Shown here: positions 11,335 through 22,500 of the stretch, one piece after another | How the letters are laid out: each line of letters opens with the position of its first letter | Position numbering within the stretch: the first letter of the stretch is position 1 | Assembly (NCBI GenBank): GCA_038501625.1 | Contig: JAZAYU010000177.1 | Location: forward strand, 1 to 64,000 | Direction of reading: 5' to 3' | Length of the DNA: 64,000 bases | Source: Corbicula japonica | Lineage: Eukaryota > Mollusca > Bivalvia > Venerida > Cyrenidae | Made by a program: the position numbers and the translations under genes | Notes under the pieces: generated by a model | Databases searched by the model: none | The model's input: the letters and a program-made list of their open reading frames with translations, nothing else | What the model was told of the DNA's origin: nothing

Positions 11335-11770
11335 ATTGCTTGATCCGTGTCCGTGTACGCGTCCGCGTCCTTTTCCGCGATTTTTTAATAACCAAATATA
11401 TCGTTGGGTTTAGGCCGCTATTCCAAACCTCCGTGTACGTGTCCATTCCGCGTCCTTGTTCGTGTCCGCGACGTGGAACGGACACGGAGGTATGGAATAA
11501 ACCCAACGTTATCTTTGGTGAGTGAAAAATCGCGGACACGGACGCGGACACGGACGCGGAACGGTCACGGAGGTATTGAATGTACCCAACAATATCTTTG
11601 GTGAGTAAAAAATCGCGGACACGGACGTGGACGCGGACACGGATCACGAATCACGGAACCATAGAATAGCGGCCTTATTCCATACGTCCGTGTACACGTC
11701 CGCGTCCTTTTCCGCGATTTTTTAAATGAAAAAATATATTGTTGGGTTTATTCCATAGGTTCGTGTCTGT
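11335..11770. repeat. Palindromic CACGGA/CGCGGA-rich repeat cluster
   Basis: GC-rich hexamer-like runs (combinations of CACGGA, CGCGGA and complements) alternate with a fixed spacer containing GCGATTTTTTA..TTGGGTTTA. Left-hand copies (11340-11450, 11685-11760) and right-hand copies (11465-11645) are in opposite orientation, so the region can fold on itself. Both strands show open frames rich in Arg-Val or Arg-Thr that are by-products of the hexamer. Confidence 0.7.
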
Positions 11771-11771
11771 G

Positions 11772-12060
11772 TACGCTCAGCGAACGTTAAGAAAACATTT
11801 CACGATCGTTCTTAAACGTTCTTCAGCGTTTAAAATTAAACGTTGAAGAACGCTGGTCTCAGTGAAAATTTTTGCGCATGTTCAATTTGTTTTCCGGACC
11901 AGCGTTCTCCGACGATTCCCGGCGATCACCGACATTCTTTAGCGTTCACACAACGCTTTTCTGGTATTATCCAAGCAGCAATGGGCGACTACCAACGTTT
12001 CCTCAAACGTCATAGAACGCTGGCAAGAACTTCCTTATGTCACTGCCCCATCGCATTGCT
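11772..12060 (-). mobile_element. Half-copy of TIR element, inverted
   Basis: This stretch is the inverted, diverged counterpart of 12090-12345 (shared words GAACGTT, AACGCTGAAGAACG, GGACCAGCG). It ends in a decayed version of the same terminus (CACTGCCCC). Together with the next element it makes a palindrome of about 300-bp arms. Confidence 0.6.
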
Positions 12061-12067
12061 CTCTTAT

Positions 12068-12770
12068 GGGGCCGTCACACTATGACGTTCTGGCAAGCGT
12101 TCTATGCCGTTTGATGAAACGTTGATAGTCGTCCGTGGTCGATGGGATATCGCCAGAAGTGCGTTTTTTGAATACTAGTGAATTTCGGTGAACGTCAATG
12201 ATCGCCGCGAATCGGCGGATAACGCTGGTCCGGAAAAAAAAAATTTGAACATGCACAAACATTTTCTCTGAGACGAGCGTTCTTCAACGTTTAATTGTAA
12301 ACGCTGAAGAACGTTTCAGAACGTTCGTGGAACGATTTACTAACGTTTGCTGAGAGTTGCACGCGTTCAAATTGTTGCATTGCTGTGAACGACTCACTGG
12401 CGACCTGTCAACGACCGCTAAACGGTCCTCTAGCGAACGCAGCGTGTGACTAAAGTGAAACGAACGTCCTTTTGACGTCCATTTAGCGTCATTCGAGCGT
12501 TACCCGAACGTCCATGCCTCAGCACGATCGTCTAACGTTGACAAATCGTTCTTCGCACGTCAGTGGCCCGTGAGAACATGCTAATGATTTAAGGGTTTTC
12601 TTACTTGGTCGCTATTACACGCTTTTGGTGCGTTAGACACACGCAAGTGGTTTGTTAGACAAAACGTTAATAACACGCCAGATGTGTCATCCTCATTCTA
12701 GAACGTTCAAAAATTGAACGATTGAAACGTTCAGAGAACGTTGACCAGAACGCCATAGTGTGACGGCCCC
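12068..12770. mobile_element. Non-autonomous DNA transposon with 26-bp TIRs
   Basis: Left end 12068-12093 reads GGGGCCGTCACACTATGACG then TTCTGG; the right end 12745-12770 is its reverse complement with one mismatch. Many AACGTT/AACG words in both orientations fill the interior as subterminal repeats. No transposase frame and no clear target-site duplication were seen, so the superfamily is undetermined. Confidence 0.7.
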
Positions 12771-14424
12771 GTTAGTTTCTTATATGAACGACAGGGTGAA
12801 TTAATCCAAATCACCTACTTAATCGACAGTGTTGCATGAAAAACGTCTCAAACACACAAAACATTAATTGCTTATATCACTGATCACTGTCAAGCAAGAT
12901 GTTAGGCACTTGATGACCTTTATGTGATCAGAGACTGAAACTATATCGGCTAGGACCCGTTCGATTGTTTAATTTTAGCTTATTGCCCTTGTACCAAGCC
13001 GTATATTTAAAAAAGCACCCAGTTTTAAGTACGAGTAATATCGGCAATTTATTTATTATGATTGTCGCTATTTAGTTTTGTTTTAAAATAGTGTTACAAT
13101 GAATTTCACCATTACAATGAATTTCACCATAAGTCGTTAAAAATCACACTAGATTAACAACAAGATCCTGAAATGTTTGTTAGGATATATTTATTAGACA
13201 TTTTTATAGCAAAACAAAAGGTTTCCTTTGCATTAACATAAGGTTCATAAGGTACATAAACACGATGAGAGGCAAAGATGATTAACAAAGCGCATACTAA
13301 GAGAACTGGTGAAATTTAATTGTTGCTGCAAATGTAGAATATTTATATATAAATTAAACAAAAACGTGTATATCTTGCTATTGTTGTTTATATAAGAAAC
13401 CATTTATCTAATACGTTCCTTTCTTTGGTAAATACCAAGAAACTTCAGTCATGCTTATTCTCTGATTACACCCGTTTGATGGACATTATATCTAAACACC
13501 CCATAGCTGTACCAAATGTTAATCTACAACGTGTTGTGGCTATTTGTCAAAATGTGTGTGTTTTAAGACATTCAAAACATTTTACTGTATTGTTAAAAAA
13601 TCTGACATTATTTCGACAGCTGACCGTTATATATTGGTAGAAAAGTGTTTACGCGACATCTGTATCGTTTTTCTGGACGTTTCCAACAACACGGAGGTCT
13701 GATGCAAATGTTATTTTTTGTTTATCTGTGTGTGCTGTTTAAATATAGCATTCTTATCAGGCACTTTTAATCGGCCGGCAGTGACTATTAATGTCAGGCT
13801 TTGAAATAATGCAGCAAACATGTTTGCTCTTTAAACCGAATGTGCTGATGTTGGGAATCTTTTTCGAAATTCTTAAAAGTGTTTTCTTTACGTTTAAGTA
13901 TTATCTCACCAACACCATGCAAACATATACATATCTGCACATTTCTTTTCTAATATGATCTTCATAACTGTAAATTAACACAAATGCTTTTATCTGTAAA
14001 TTTCGCGTACTTTATCTTTTGATCTGTGTGGTGTGCTGTTCACGATATCTGCTACATATATTTGAGAATTTGTGTAAAGTTTACCCCATCCATCATTCGG
14101 TTTATATTTGCTAGGAAAAAAATATAAACTGTCTTCGAAATATTAAACATTGTGTTGCTGCATTCGGAACAGATAATTAAAATTTTAACAACAGTTGGAT
14201 TAGAGGGGAGTGGGTCAGTGGGTGGAAAGTGGAACGTGTGGTTCTATTATTATGTTCAACTGGCTTTATTTTAGAGAGTTTTAAGAGATTTAGAGCATTA
14301 CGGTTTAATGTGTGTTAAGTATTTTGAACTTGGCGATTTTCGTGTACGATTTTTTTATATAAATGCAAATGAAAATAGATATTGAATGTAATGAGGTAAA
14401 GCAAATTGAATACAATATATATAT
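12771..14424. other. Gene-poor stretch
   Basis: No exon or element boundary recognised. A short tandem word (TTACAATGAATTTCACCA, twice) lies at 13093-13130. The open frame at 13425-13640 shows no domain signal. Confidence 0.45.
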
Positions 14425-14984
14425 ACTCAACAAAAATAAAAAGTATCCACTTTTTATTCTTATATTCTCATTAACACATTTTCATTTAATCAGGAACGCT
14501 TTGATTGGTGTTTTGTTAGTTAATCTCAGTTGTTTTTAAGTTTAATTGTTCATGAATAAAAACTTCCACACCAAGAGCTGAGTAATTGCCAATCGAATAA
14601 CAATTAATCATGGATTACAAAACACTAAATGTTTTATTTAAAGGGAGGTAATTGGAAATGGTTGGAATTTCTAGCGTTGTTTATCAAGGACCAGTTGTGT
14701 TATTGATGAAAATTTTGTGATTTTATTTATCCCCAAGAGGAACAGAAAGTGATTTAATTCAAATAAATGTGAATATTTCAAAGAATCTCTGACATTTTAC
14801 TGAAACCCTTATAATAACAAAGGGAAAGATAACTAAGTTGTAGCTGCAGATTTTCAAGAATTACTTTATCCCTTGCAATGATAACAGAAAAGCAAATTAT
14901 TACACCTATAGAATTTTGAGTTTTCGTTTTCAAATTTTACAAAATTTAAAATAGGAAAGTGGATACTTTTTATTTTTGTTGAGT
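14425..14984. mobile_element. MITE with ACTCAACAAAAA TIRs
   Basis: Termini are near-perfect inverted copies: left ACTCAACAAAAATAAAAAGT followed by ATCCAC, right its reverse complement (14959-14984). About 560 bp, no transposase frame. Left flank is TA-rich; the right flank TT may be a mutated TA. The terminus resembles those of the elements at 25056-25616 and 39067-40085, which suggests a related Tc1/mariner-like source. Confidence 0.7.
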
Positions 14985-16104
14985 TTATCTTCAGCCAATT
15001 CAGAATAGAAAACGGACTTTTGGATTTATTAGGCTTTGTATCGATTTTCCCTGACCTGTCCACCACCCTTGCATACTCGAGCTAAGCATTCCAAACGATA
15101 TATCAATGCTTTATATTTGTTCAACGTTTATAGCATTTGTTAAATCTTTATATTGAATAACTGTCACTTTATGGTGGTTTAACACCTACAACTTTATGCC
15201 AATGGTTGAATATTGTGTAATATAGGTAAGTACACCAGTGTTTTTACTATTTGAAATATTTGTAAATAAATCGTCTGACCCTTGGAGTCTGACTTTTTCA
15301 AACACACCCATAGTTGTGTTGTAATTGGCATAAATAAACTCGTAAGAGCGCTAGATTATCAATATAAAGCAATGCTTATATAAATAAGTTTCATAGCACC
15401 GAGATACAAGTTGCTCGGAAATGATCAAATGAACAATGTTTGTCATGAAAATATAGTGCTACATTTAAACTGCTTAAAGTGTTTTAAGGTGGTACACCGA
15501 ATTCGAGTTTTTTCCGACATATTTTTAAAACAACAACAAAAAAACGCCAAACGATGCCTATGGTTGTTTTGTGTATGTTAAAATGGTTTGCATACGGCAA
15601 AGCAACATTTGATATGAATACATCGTATCTTACATAAAATACAAAACTCAAAAAAACATTTCCAAATAAGACAATTATTAAGAATGACAACCTTACAAAA
15701 GTACTGAATGGAAGCCGCCATTGTTTCAGTTAATATCATCAAACACCATAATCATAACTAAAGATTCAATTTCGTTTCGACAATGGGTGAAGGTAATTTA
15801 TGTATCTCACGTTTTTAATGAGCTGTGCAAAACTGAAAGATGCAAATGGAACGGCATACTTGTTTTATTTCAAGATTCTTTTAGCATTTAACTTTGTTTT
15901 AATTATGTAATAATAAACAAGTATACTAACAGATAATAAGGCATATTGAAGATGTTCAATCATATATTACGGTTAAACATTAAGGTGAAATACAATGCTC
16001 GTTTCGTTTCAGTATATTGTCAAATGTCAGTCTGATAAGAGTATGACGCGCTGTAAACACTGTTCTCTTCTCGCGTGGCAAAATGTATTTAATAATTTAA
16101 ATTC
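14985..16104. other. Gene-poor stretch
   Basis: No coding exon or repeat boundary recognised. Confidence 0.4.
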
Positions 16105-17000
16105 TTTTTTTCGGCGTTAGCTGTCTAAGCTCACTTTTGACCTAGTTTTTCGACCAATGAAATGTTGTAAATAATACTCGTATTCAATTATTATGCAGAG
16201 GGAAAATGAAATAATCTATTTCGATTGGTCGCTATTTACACCAGAGAGGCATATAACAGGGTGGAGAGGTATCTAGTGGGATTTTTATTATTATGCATGC
16301 AAAAATCAAATAGATTATTTCGATTGGTTGTTATTGGGTGTTGTCAGGTAAACACTTGCATACAATACACAGTGTAAAACGAAAGAGAAGTGTAGATATT
16401 TCTAGTTCTTACTGGTTCCTTTCGAGTTCCTTTGATACTGATTGTTAATTTCAAGTACAAAATACAAGTTCATTGTAGTGTAGTGGCTAACACTCTCGCC
16501 ACGCAAGCGAAGGCCCCGGGTTTAATACTCAGGGCTGACACTTTTTTAAAGTTAATTTACGTAAAAGTTGGTAGATTTCGCTCTTGTAACAGGCTGTTTT
16601 TATTTATTTTTATTAAATTTCAAGGACATTTATTCATCTTGAGTTCTAACTCTACAAGATATATTGAAACTGAATAAATGTAGATCAAGACTTAATGTAA
16701 GACATTGCTTATTGAATCGACTTGTTATCACTGTATGAAATTGTTGCAACAGCTTCAATCAACATATTTTTTGAAAGACACTTTCAATGAATTTATGAGT
16801 TGTCATGATTCGGTCGCTTAATCTCTAGGTCATACTGAGAAGGAAGGGATTGTTCTTCAACAGCTATAACAAGTAAAATAAAATAACTAAACTGTGTCTG
16901 GTTTGCCTCTCTGTATTTCTTTCTTTCTTATAAATATGTATACATAAATCTTTTCCATCAACGCCGTTTATCTTTTTTAAAGATATTTCTTGTTAAACTT
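16105..17000 (+). mobile_element. tRNA-headed interspersed repeat, copy 1
   Basis: Shares its whole length with 29111-29912: start CGGCGTTAGCTGTCTAAGCT, an internal tRNA-like segment (TGTAGTGGCTAACACTCTCG ... CCCGGGTTTAATACTC at about 16478-16540), then TTAATTTACGTAAAAGTTGG and a right end near CGCCGTTTATC. The tRNA-like part keeps A-box and B-box-like words but does not fold as a full tRNA, so it is read as a SINE-type promoter within a longer repeat. Confidence 0.6.
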
Positions 17001-17756
17001 TTCACGATTTTATCATTTGCAAAATAACATTAAATTTTATTGTCAGTGTTTCAAAATTACAATTACAACAACATTTATTGAAGGATGTTATATTAACGTT
17101 TCTTCAAAATAATCGTTATGAGGTTTTAGAACACAACATAACACGGATGTACTTATTATTATTCTTAATTTTACGTTTTCAGCAAGTAATTCAAATGAAT
17201 TATCAGTTTAAGATTATTAAAGTCAAAGAGTGTTCAATCTTATATACATATACATCACACATCTATTTGCCTTCTGTTTGGATTACCGGTGACCGGTCGC
17301 AAGCAGTTGGTACGTGTACATAGATTACGAAAAAGGTAAAACAATTGAAATTAAATACATTCTATATATTACAAATTAGTCATTCAGTTACTGTAAATTA
17401 AATGTATGTTGTTCAAAACAACTTTCTTGTTTTCACATGCTGTATGATTGTCCAACAAACTCTGGCGATTACTCCAGTTTACTTTTATTTCAAGCGGACT
17501 CTGCAGAAAAGGAAAATTAAATATAGATTCACCAAAACAAAAAATATGACAGAAGTCTCCTCTTAAAATAATAATAAATTTCAAGTGATTGTTTTTTATA
17601 TATATAAATCCAATGATCTGCCATAAATATAAAGAACAGAATATTGATTTAGAAATCAGTCCTTATCACCAACTCAAAAGCAAAGCTTTTGAAATCTGTG
17701 CTCTCAAAATACTCTTAATTTAATATTTTTGTACTTCAATTAGTTCTTTTATCAGT
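17001..17756. other. Gene-poor stretch
   Basis: No supported feature. A minus-strand acceptor-like tract (TTTTCCTTTTCTGCAG) precedes a short open frame near 17400-17510, but its phase does not fit the neighbouring WSC gene and no domain is visible. Confidence 0.35.
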
Positions 17757-18312
17757 TACGTCCTTTGAAGGTCGTTGAGCACGATACTTATGTATGTTTG
17801 AATAGATCTATACTGTAATTACTTTTGTTTTAATATTTTGGCCAGTTTTAAGATGGGTGGTTTCAATTTCATAGCCAGTATAGATTTGGATTCTGTTCAA
17901 TCACCCCTAGACTTCCTGGTTTTTATTTTTGCCTTTGGCATTCCCTGTGATATGCAGGATTTATATCCTCAGATCCCCTGTCAAAATTCTATCCTATTCA
18001 GTTCCGCCCATTGTTTTCTCTTTTAGGGCAAAGTCATCCTTTTTTCTGGGGACCATACGCCCCTGATCATGGAATGGTGTGAATCTGAAAATACCGCAGG
18101 TTCAATGTTTACCACCGTATACACACAATAGGTTGGGATTGATTAAAATTGTACTGTTTATTGGTGTAAATGTTTATTGGTGTAACTATTGAGTTGCGCT
18201 CGTGGCTGAGCAACGTGGGCAGAAATATGCATTTCAGTTACTGTCCAATTAATCCGAGCCTGCAATATTTTCATATTTGTCTTTTTAGGTGGCTTTTTTA
18301 TTTAAAAAATAC
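17757..18312 (+). mobile_element. Interspersed element, copy 1 (partner 33095-33610)
   Basis: From CGTCCTTTGAAGGTCGTTGA to the GAGCCTGCAATATTTTCATA end word this matches 33095-33610 in opposite orientation. Both copies keep similar open frames with CDMQDLYPQIPCQNSIL-like sequence, which may be ancestral coding or coincidence. The right end is the short family seen separately at 600, 19110, 33690, 36235, 49325 and 57835. Confidence 0.6.
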
Positions 18313-18673
18313 AATTTCATCTATCTTAACAAATATATCAGTTATTTGCTAGATAATCATAAGGTACACCAAGACATAGAAACGTGACATTACTATAAGT
18401 ACGAGAGTGTCTAAATCTTTATCATTTTTTGTTTAAACATGTTTTTATTCACAGTGTTGTTTAATAATTGTTTAAATATTGTACTCGTACGAGGCGCTTA
18501 TTAACATTTACTGTGACTGTTGGTGTTTCATGTTTTTTCAAACATATCCCACAATTCAAAACTTTTGCAATATGTCAAGGCAGTGTATTTTTATGTTTTT
18601 CTCGATTTTTATTCCTAACGTTGGCCAGAGTCATACGAGGGTTTGCCGGCATGTTATGTAATACGTTTATAGG

Positions 18674-19020
18674 ATGTGTATGGATCTGTCAATGTATCTT
18701 ATGAGACAGTTCGTAAGTGACTGGCACAGGCAAGACAAATTTATCAAAAGTCATGGAAAAATTAGCATCAGGGAAACGATTCTTGTTATTGTCAAAACTG
18801 TTGGCATATCGCTATCGCGGTTGAAATTTGTTTTGAAGCGTATTTTGAAATTACTAAAGATTTCTTCCAAAGAGACACCCCATATATTGACAGATGACCA
18901 CAAACGGATAGGAATACTAATCGCTAAGCTATTCCTCAAAATCGTTCCATACTTTAATCAAATGTAACTTGCAAACATTGTCACCGGTGACGAAACATGT
19001 GTTCACTTTTAGTGTATCAG
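18674..19020 (+). pseudogene. Mariner-type transposase remnant
   Basis: The frame contains FVSDWHRQDKFIKSHG, a helix-turn-helix-like stretch, HILTDDHKRIGILIAKLF and, after one stop, NIVTGDETCVHF. Tc1/mariner transposases (SETMAR-like) have Leu-Thr-Asp-x-x-Lys-Arg and then Thr-Gly-Asp-Glu-Thr-Trp, whose Asp is the first catalytic residue. The Trp is now Cys, a stop interrupts the frame, and the C-terminal Asp segments are not recognisable. It encodes no active enzyme. No TIRs were located around it. Confidence 0.65.
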
Positions 19021-19109
19021 CAGGACAAAAATACGTTCAGTTGAAGAAATACTTATTCAAACTGAAAGAACTGAAGAACTATTACAGCTTTTTACAATCG
19101 TTAGACAAA

Positions 19110-19260
19110 AAGGGAACTTTGAAAGCCACCAAACACGGTATTTCAGACTCTGTTTTATTGAGCCTGTACATGGGCAGTAATGGAAATTTCATATTATTGT
19201 CTATGCCGCCTCGCTCCGGGTTGATCGCAGCTCACTATTTACCCCCAATAAACAGTAACA
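19110..19260 (+). repeat. Interspersed repeat copy (GGGAACTTTGAAAGCC family)
   Basis: Contains GGGAACTTTGAAAGCCACC, TTGAGCCTGTACATGGGCAG and a CGCCTCGCTCCGGGTTGA-like end, matching the copy at 33095-33260. Confidence 0.6.
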
Positions 19261-19457
19261 TTTTGTTCCATCAAAAACGATGGTTTGGAAATGGCGTTGA
19301 ATCGATCAGCATGTTGAATGTATGTTTTTAATTACATGCCTCAGTGACTGAAGAGCTCTATTGTGTCTTATCATTTGTCCGTCTTATCAAAAATGCAGGC
19401 CATTACATTTTTTTCGAAAACAAAAGAAACTCCTATTCAATGGCTTATCTTTCTTAC

Positions 19458-19593
19458 TTATTTTGTAGACAGAAGCACGCCAATCTCCGCCACACATTTC
19501 TGTTTTATCACCGGAGCAGGCTGCGTTACATTCTCTTTCTGGTCTCTTTTGATAGTTTTTCAAGGCTTCTCCGCATAAACAGTGATAGAAACT
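19458..19593 (-). CDS. WSC domain 2, second-half exon
   Basis: 136-nt exon between acceptor GTAACAG and donor A|GTAAG. Encodes SFYHCLCGEALKNYQKRPER, then ECNAACSGDKTEMCGGDWRA and SVYKIS. It holds the last five Cys of the eight-Cys WSC fold and the family Cys-Gly-Gly motif. It enters in phase 0, matching the exit of the 20729-20916 exon, and is homologous to 23986-24133. Confidence 0.85.
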
Positions 19594-22500
19594 CTGTTAC
19601 AATGAATTAGACATTATTCATTCGTATTGATTATTAATCCTTAAACTTCACGAAATAAATTTTAAATTAGTATTATAATTATAATATTTTTTCAGTGAAG
19701 TGACTCTCCAAACAGTAGAGTGGAAAAGAAAGAATGGGTTTATATAATAATTTTATTTAATAAAGACACCACAAACAGTAAACGAATATTAGACCAAATG
19801 AGTTACCGCACGGTCAGTAGCAGAACATTTTGCCCATGGAGGTTTAAACTGGGCCAATGCGAGAATCGATGGGAAAATACGAGAGTTCTGGGCGGGTTCG
19901 AATCCAACCAGGGATGAAATTCTCCTGCAGTTTCCACCAATCCACATCCGCTCGGGAACAGGTTTGCAACCCAGAGCGTGATTAATATATGTCGGAATAA
20001 ATTGTTTTACAATCGAGGTAAAATAAAATGATATTGCCTCTACCTGGGAGCGAACTCGCACCGTCACGGCGACAGCGCCAAGCCCTGCAATTCTGAAAAC
20101 GCAACAAATTGAGCTAACCGGGAGACCCCCCACCCCCAAGGTTGATAGGATATCCCTGATAAACGTTAATGAAATAAAACAAATTTAACTAAAAATGCAA
20201 CTAAATGCTTCTGTCTAAATTGCTAATGTAAGGCTTAAAGAAAAACATGCGATATCACTGTCCGAGATCAGGGCTCAAGATCATAAAATGAGATTGGATA
20301 CCAGTCTCAAATCTCAAGCATCTGATCGGCTGAAATGGTAACCAGTCGCCATTTCAGCCAATCAGATACTTAATATTTGAGACTGGTCTTCTGATCTAGT
20401 TTTATGATCTTGTACCCAGATTGACTGATAATCCGAGTATGGCATATACAACGAAAATGCTTCACACTGGATCGTCAAGACATTGAAAAAAGTGAAATAA
20501 CGAAATCGATTTTCATTAAACAATAAATTTATTAAGGTTTTAATTTTCATATACGAATTACTTTGTAAGCGCTCATACGATTTCACTTTAATAGTCGAAA
20601 TCAGTTAAATAATATAAAAAATGATAATATTAAATCTCAGATTAAAATTCAGTATATCATGATTCAAATTTCAGAAGAGCAAGGAACAGAAAATTAATAA
20701 TAAAACATAAAACACTAAGCTTAAATACCTCTGTTGCAAAGAATCGCGTTCCCTTGATGCTGCAGAATTGAGCACACGACTTCGCAGTCATACTTGAGGT
20801 TGTAATGATTGCACCGTCTAGAATTCGTTCCGCATTGTCAAAATAACAGCCAAGGTACTCGTATACGTAACTACCCCGGGATACAGAAGTCACGTTACTA
20901 ACCGAGGGCCGGGGTGCTGCAAATGTTTAACATTTAGAGATATTTTAGTAGAAGTAATAACGGTATGGACCACTTACAAACCACCTAACATAATTATATA
21001 ATTTACAATAGCAAAGTTTTTGCAATGGGGTCCAAATATCGCCATCGGTGACCGTTTTTGTACATTGTTATTATGATGGTAAAGTTTATCAGCAACGTTT
21101 ATAGATCTTCTTATTAAAGCAGCTGATAGAGTGCTTATATATTTGGCTAAGGAACAGTCAGGGGAGGAAGAAAGAGAGGAAGACAGAATAAGAGATGGGA
21201 AGACAACATCACATAATGGACAGGACTGAAGCTGAGCGAGGCGGTCAAATGTGCGAAGGACAGGGATGGATGGAGAGGACTGATTGCCAGGACATCTGTA
21301 GCGTCCCTACGGCATCCGCCATGGAGCAGGTGAAGGTGAAGGTGAATAAGATGAAGTAATAATATGAAAGCGAATTAAATATTACCGAAAAAGACACACG
21401 TTGTGAACATGTTTATGGGTTAGTTATGAAACTTCAGGTTGATGAGGTATCATTTAACGGAATCGCAACACTCTTAATGTTAAAAATAAACATCATTGTG
21501 GACTTGAAACTAAAGACAAATAAAAAACGATGCTATTTTCAAAAACAATCTTTTTTACGGAAAATAAATATCAAATGAAATCCTACACAGAAAAACAATT
21601 TAATTATATTCCTATTCTCTTTTTAGAGTGATTGATATACATAATGATTAAATTTAATCTACATTTATTCCAGTCGGAGTAACAGCGCCGATTTAATCAG
21701 TAAGATTTACACTTCAACTTCGTCCTCTACGGTCAAGTCTTATTCATCAAACAGATCATAATTTATGTTGGTAAACAGTGTGACGTACATGTATTACTTT
21801 GAAAGGCGTCGATACAGTAGAACTGTTCACAATTTATTGGACGTCGCACAATGTTTAGACGTGTGACGTCGACGAGCACGGTTTGCCACGGGTTGCTGCA
21901 AAAAGCGTCAAAACATTGTACAACGTCCAATAAATTGTGAACGGCTCTACTGAAGTCACACCTTTTAAAGTAATACGTCACACTGTTTACCATCAGAAAT
22001 TATGATTTGTTAGATAAATAAGACTTCATCGTAGAGGACGAAGATGAAGTGTAAATATTGGACGTTGCACAATGTTCTGACGTATGACGTAGCCGAGCAC
22101 GCACGTTTTGCCACAAGTTGCTTCGCAAAAGCGTGCCGGTGTAACGTTGTAAAGTGACCCCCATAGAATAATGACCCCTCGGTCATTATTTTGTATAAAA
22201 TAATGACCCCTTTCTATAAAATACTGACTCCCCTTATAAAATAATGACCCCCCCGATTTTATCTGTAAAATATTGACCCCCACCTAGCCTATTACTAACA
22301 AACTCTATATCGATTCAAGTCACTGTCGTGTTTCTATGGCTTTTATATTTGTTGTTGTTGTTGTTTCTACTGGAGCCGCTGCATGCTGCTGCTGCTGCTG
22401 CGTCTACATCTATGGTATACAGTCCTAGGGAAGAAAGAAAATTTATAATAATCTGAGATTGCTGTAAATTAACCTGTAAGTCAGATCTTTTGCATGCATT

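Noticed and set aside
11261..11647. Arg/Val/Thr-rich frames on both strands
   Set aside because: By-products of CACGGA/CGCGGA hexamers.
17384..17520. Possible last exon of the WSC gene behind a good acceptor tract
   Set aside because: A phase 1 entry meets a stop within three codons; the open frame needs phase 0, which does not fit the previous exon.
19789..20139. 116-codon minus-strand frame
   Set aside because: It translates the SINE and adjoining repeat; the same frame appears in the 28.7-kb SINE copy.
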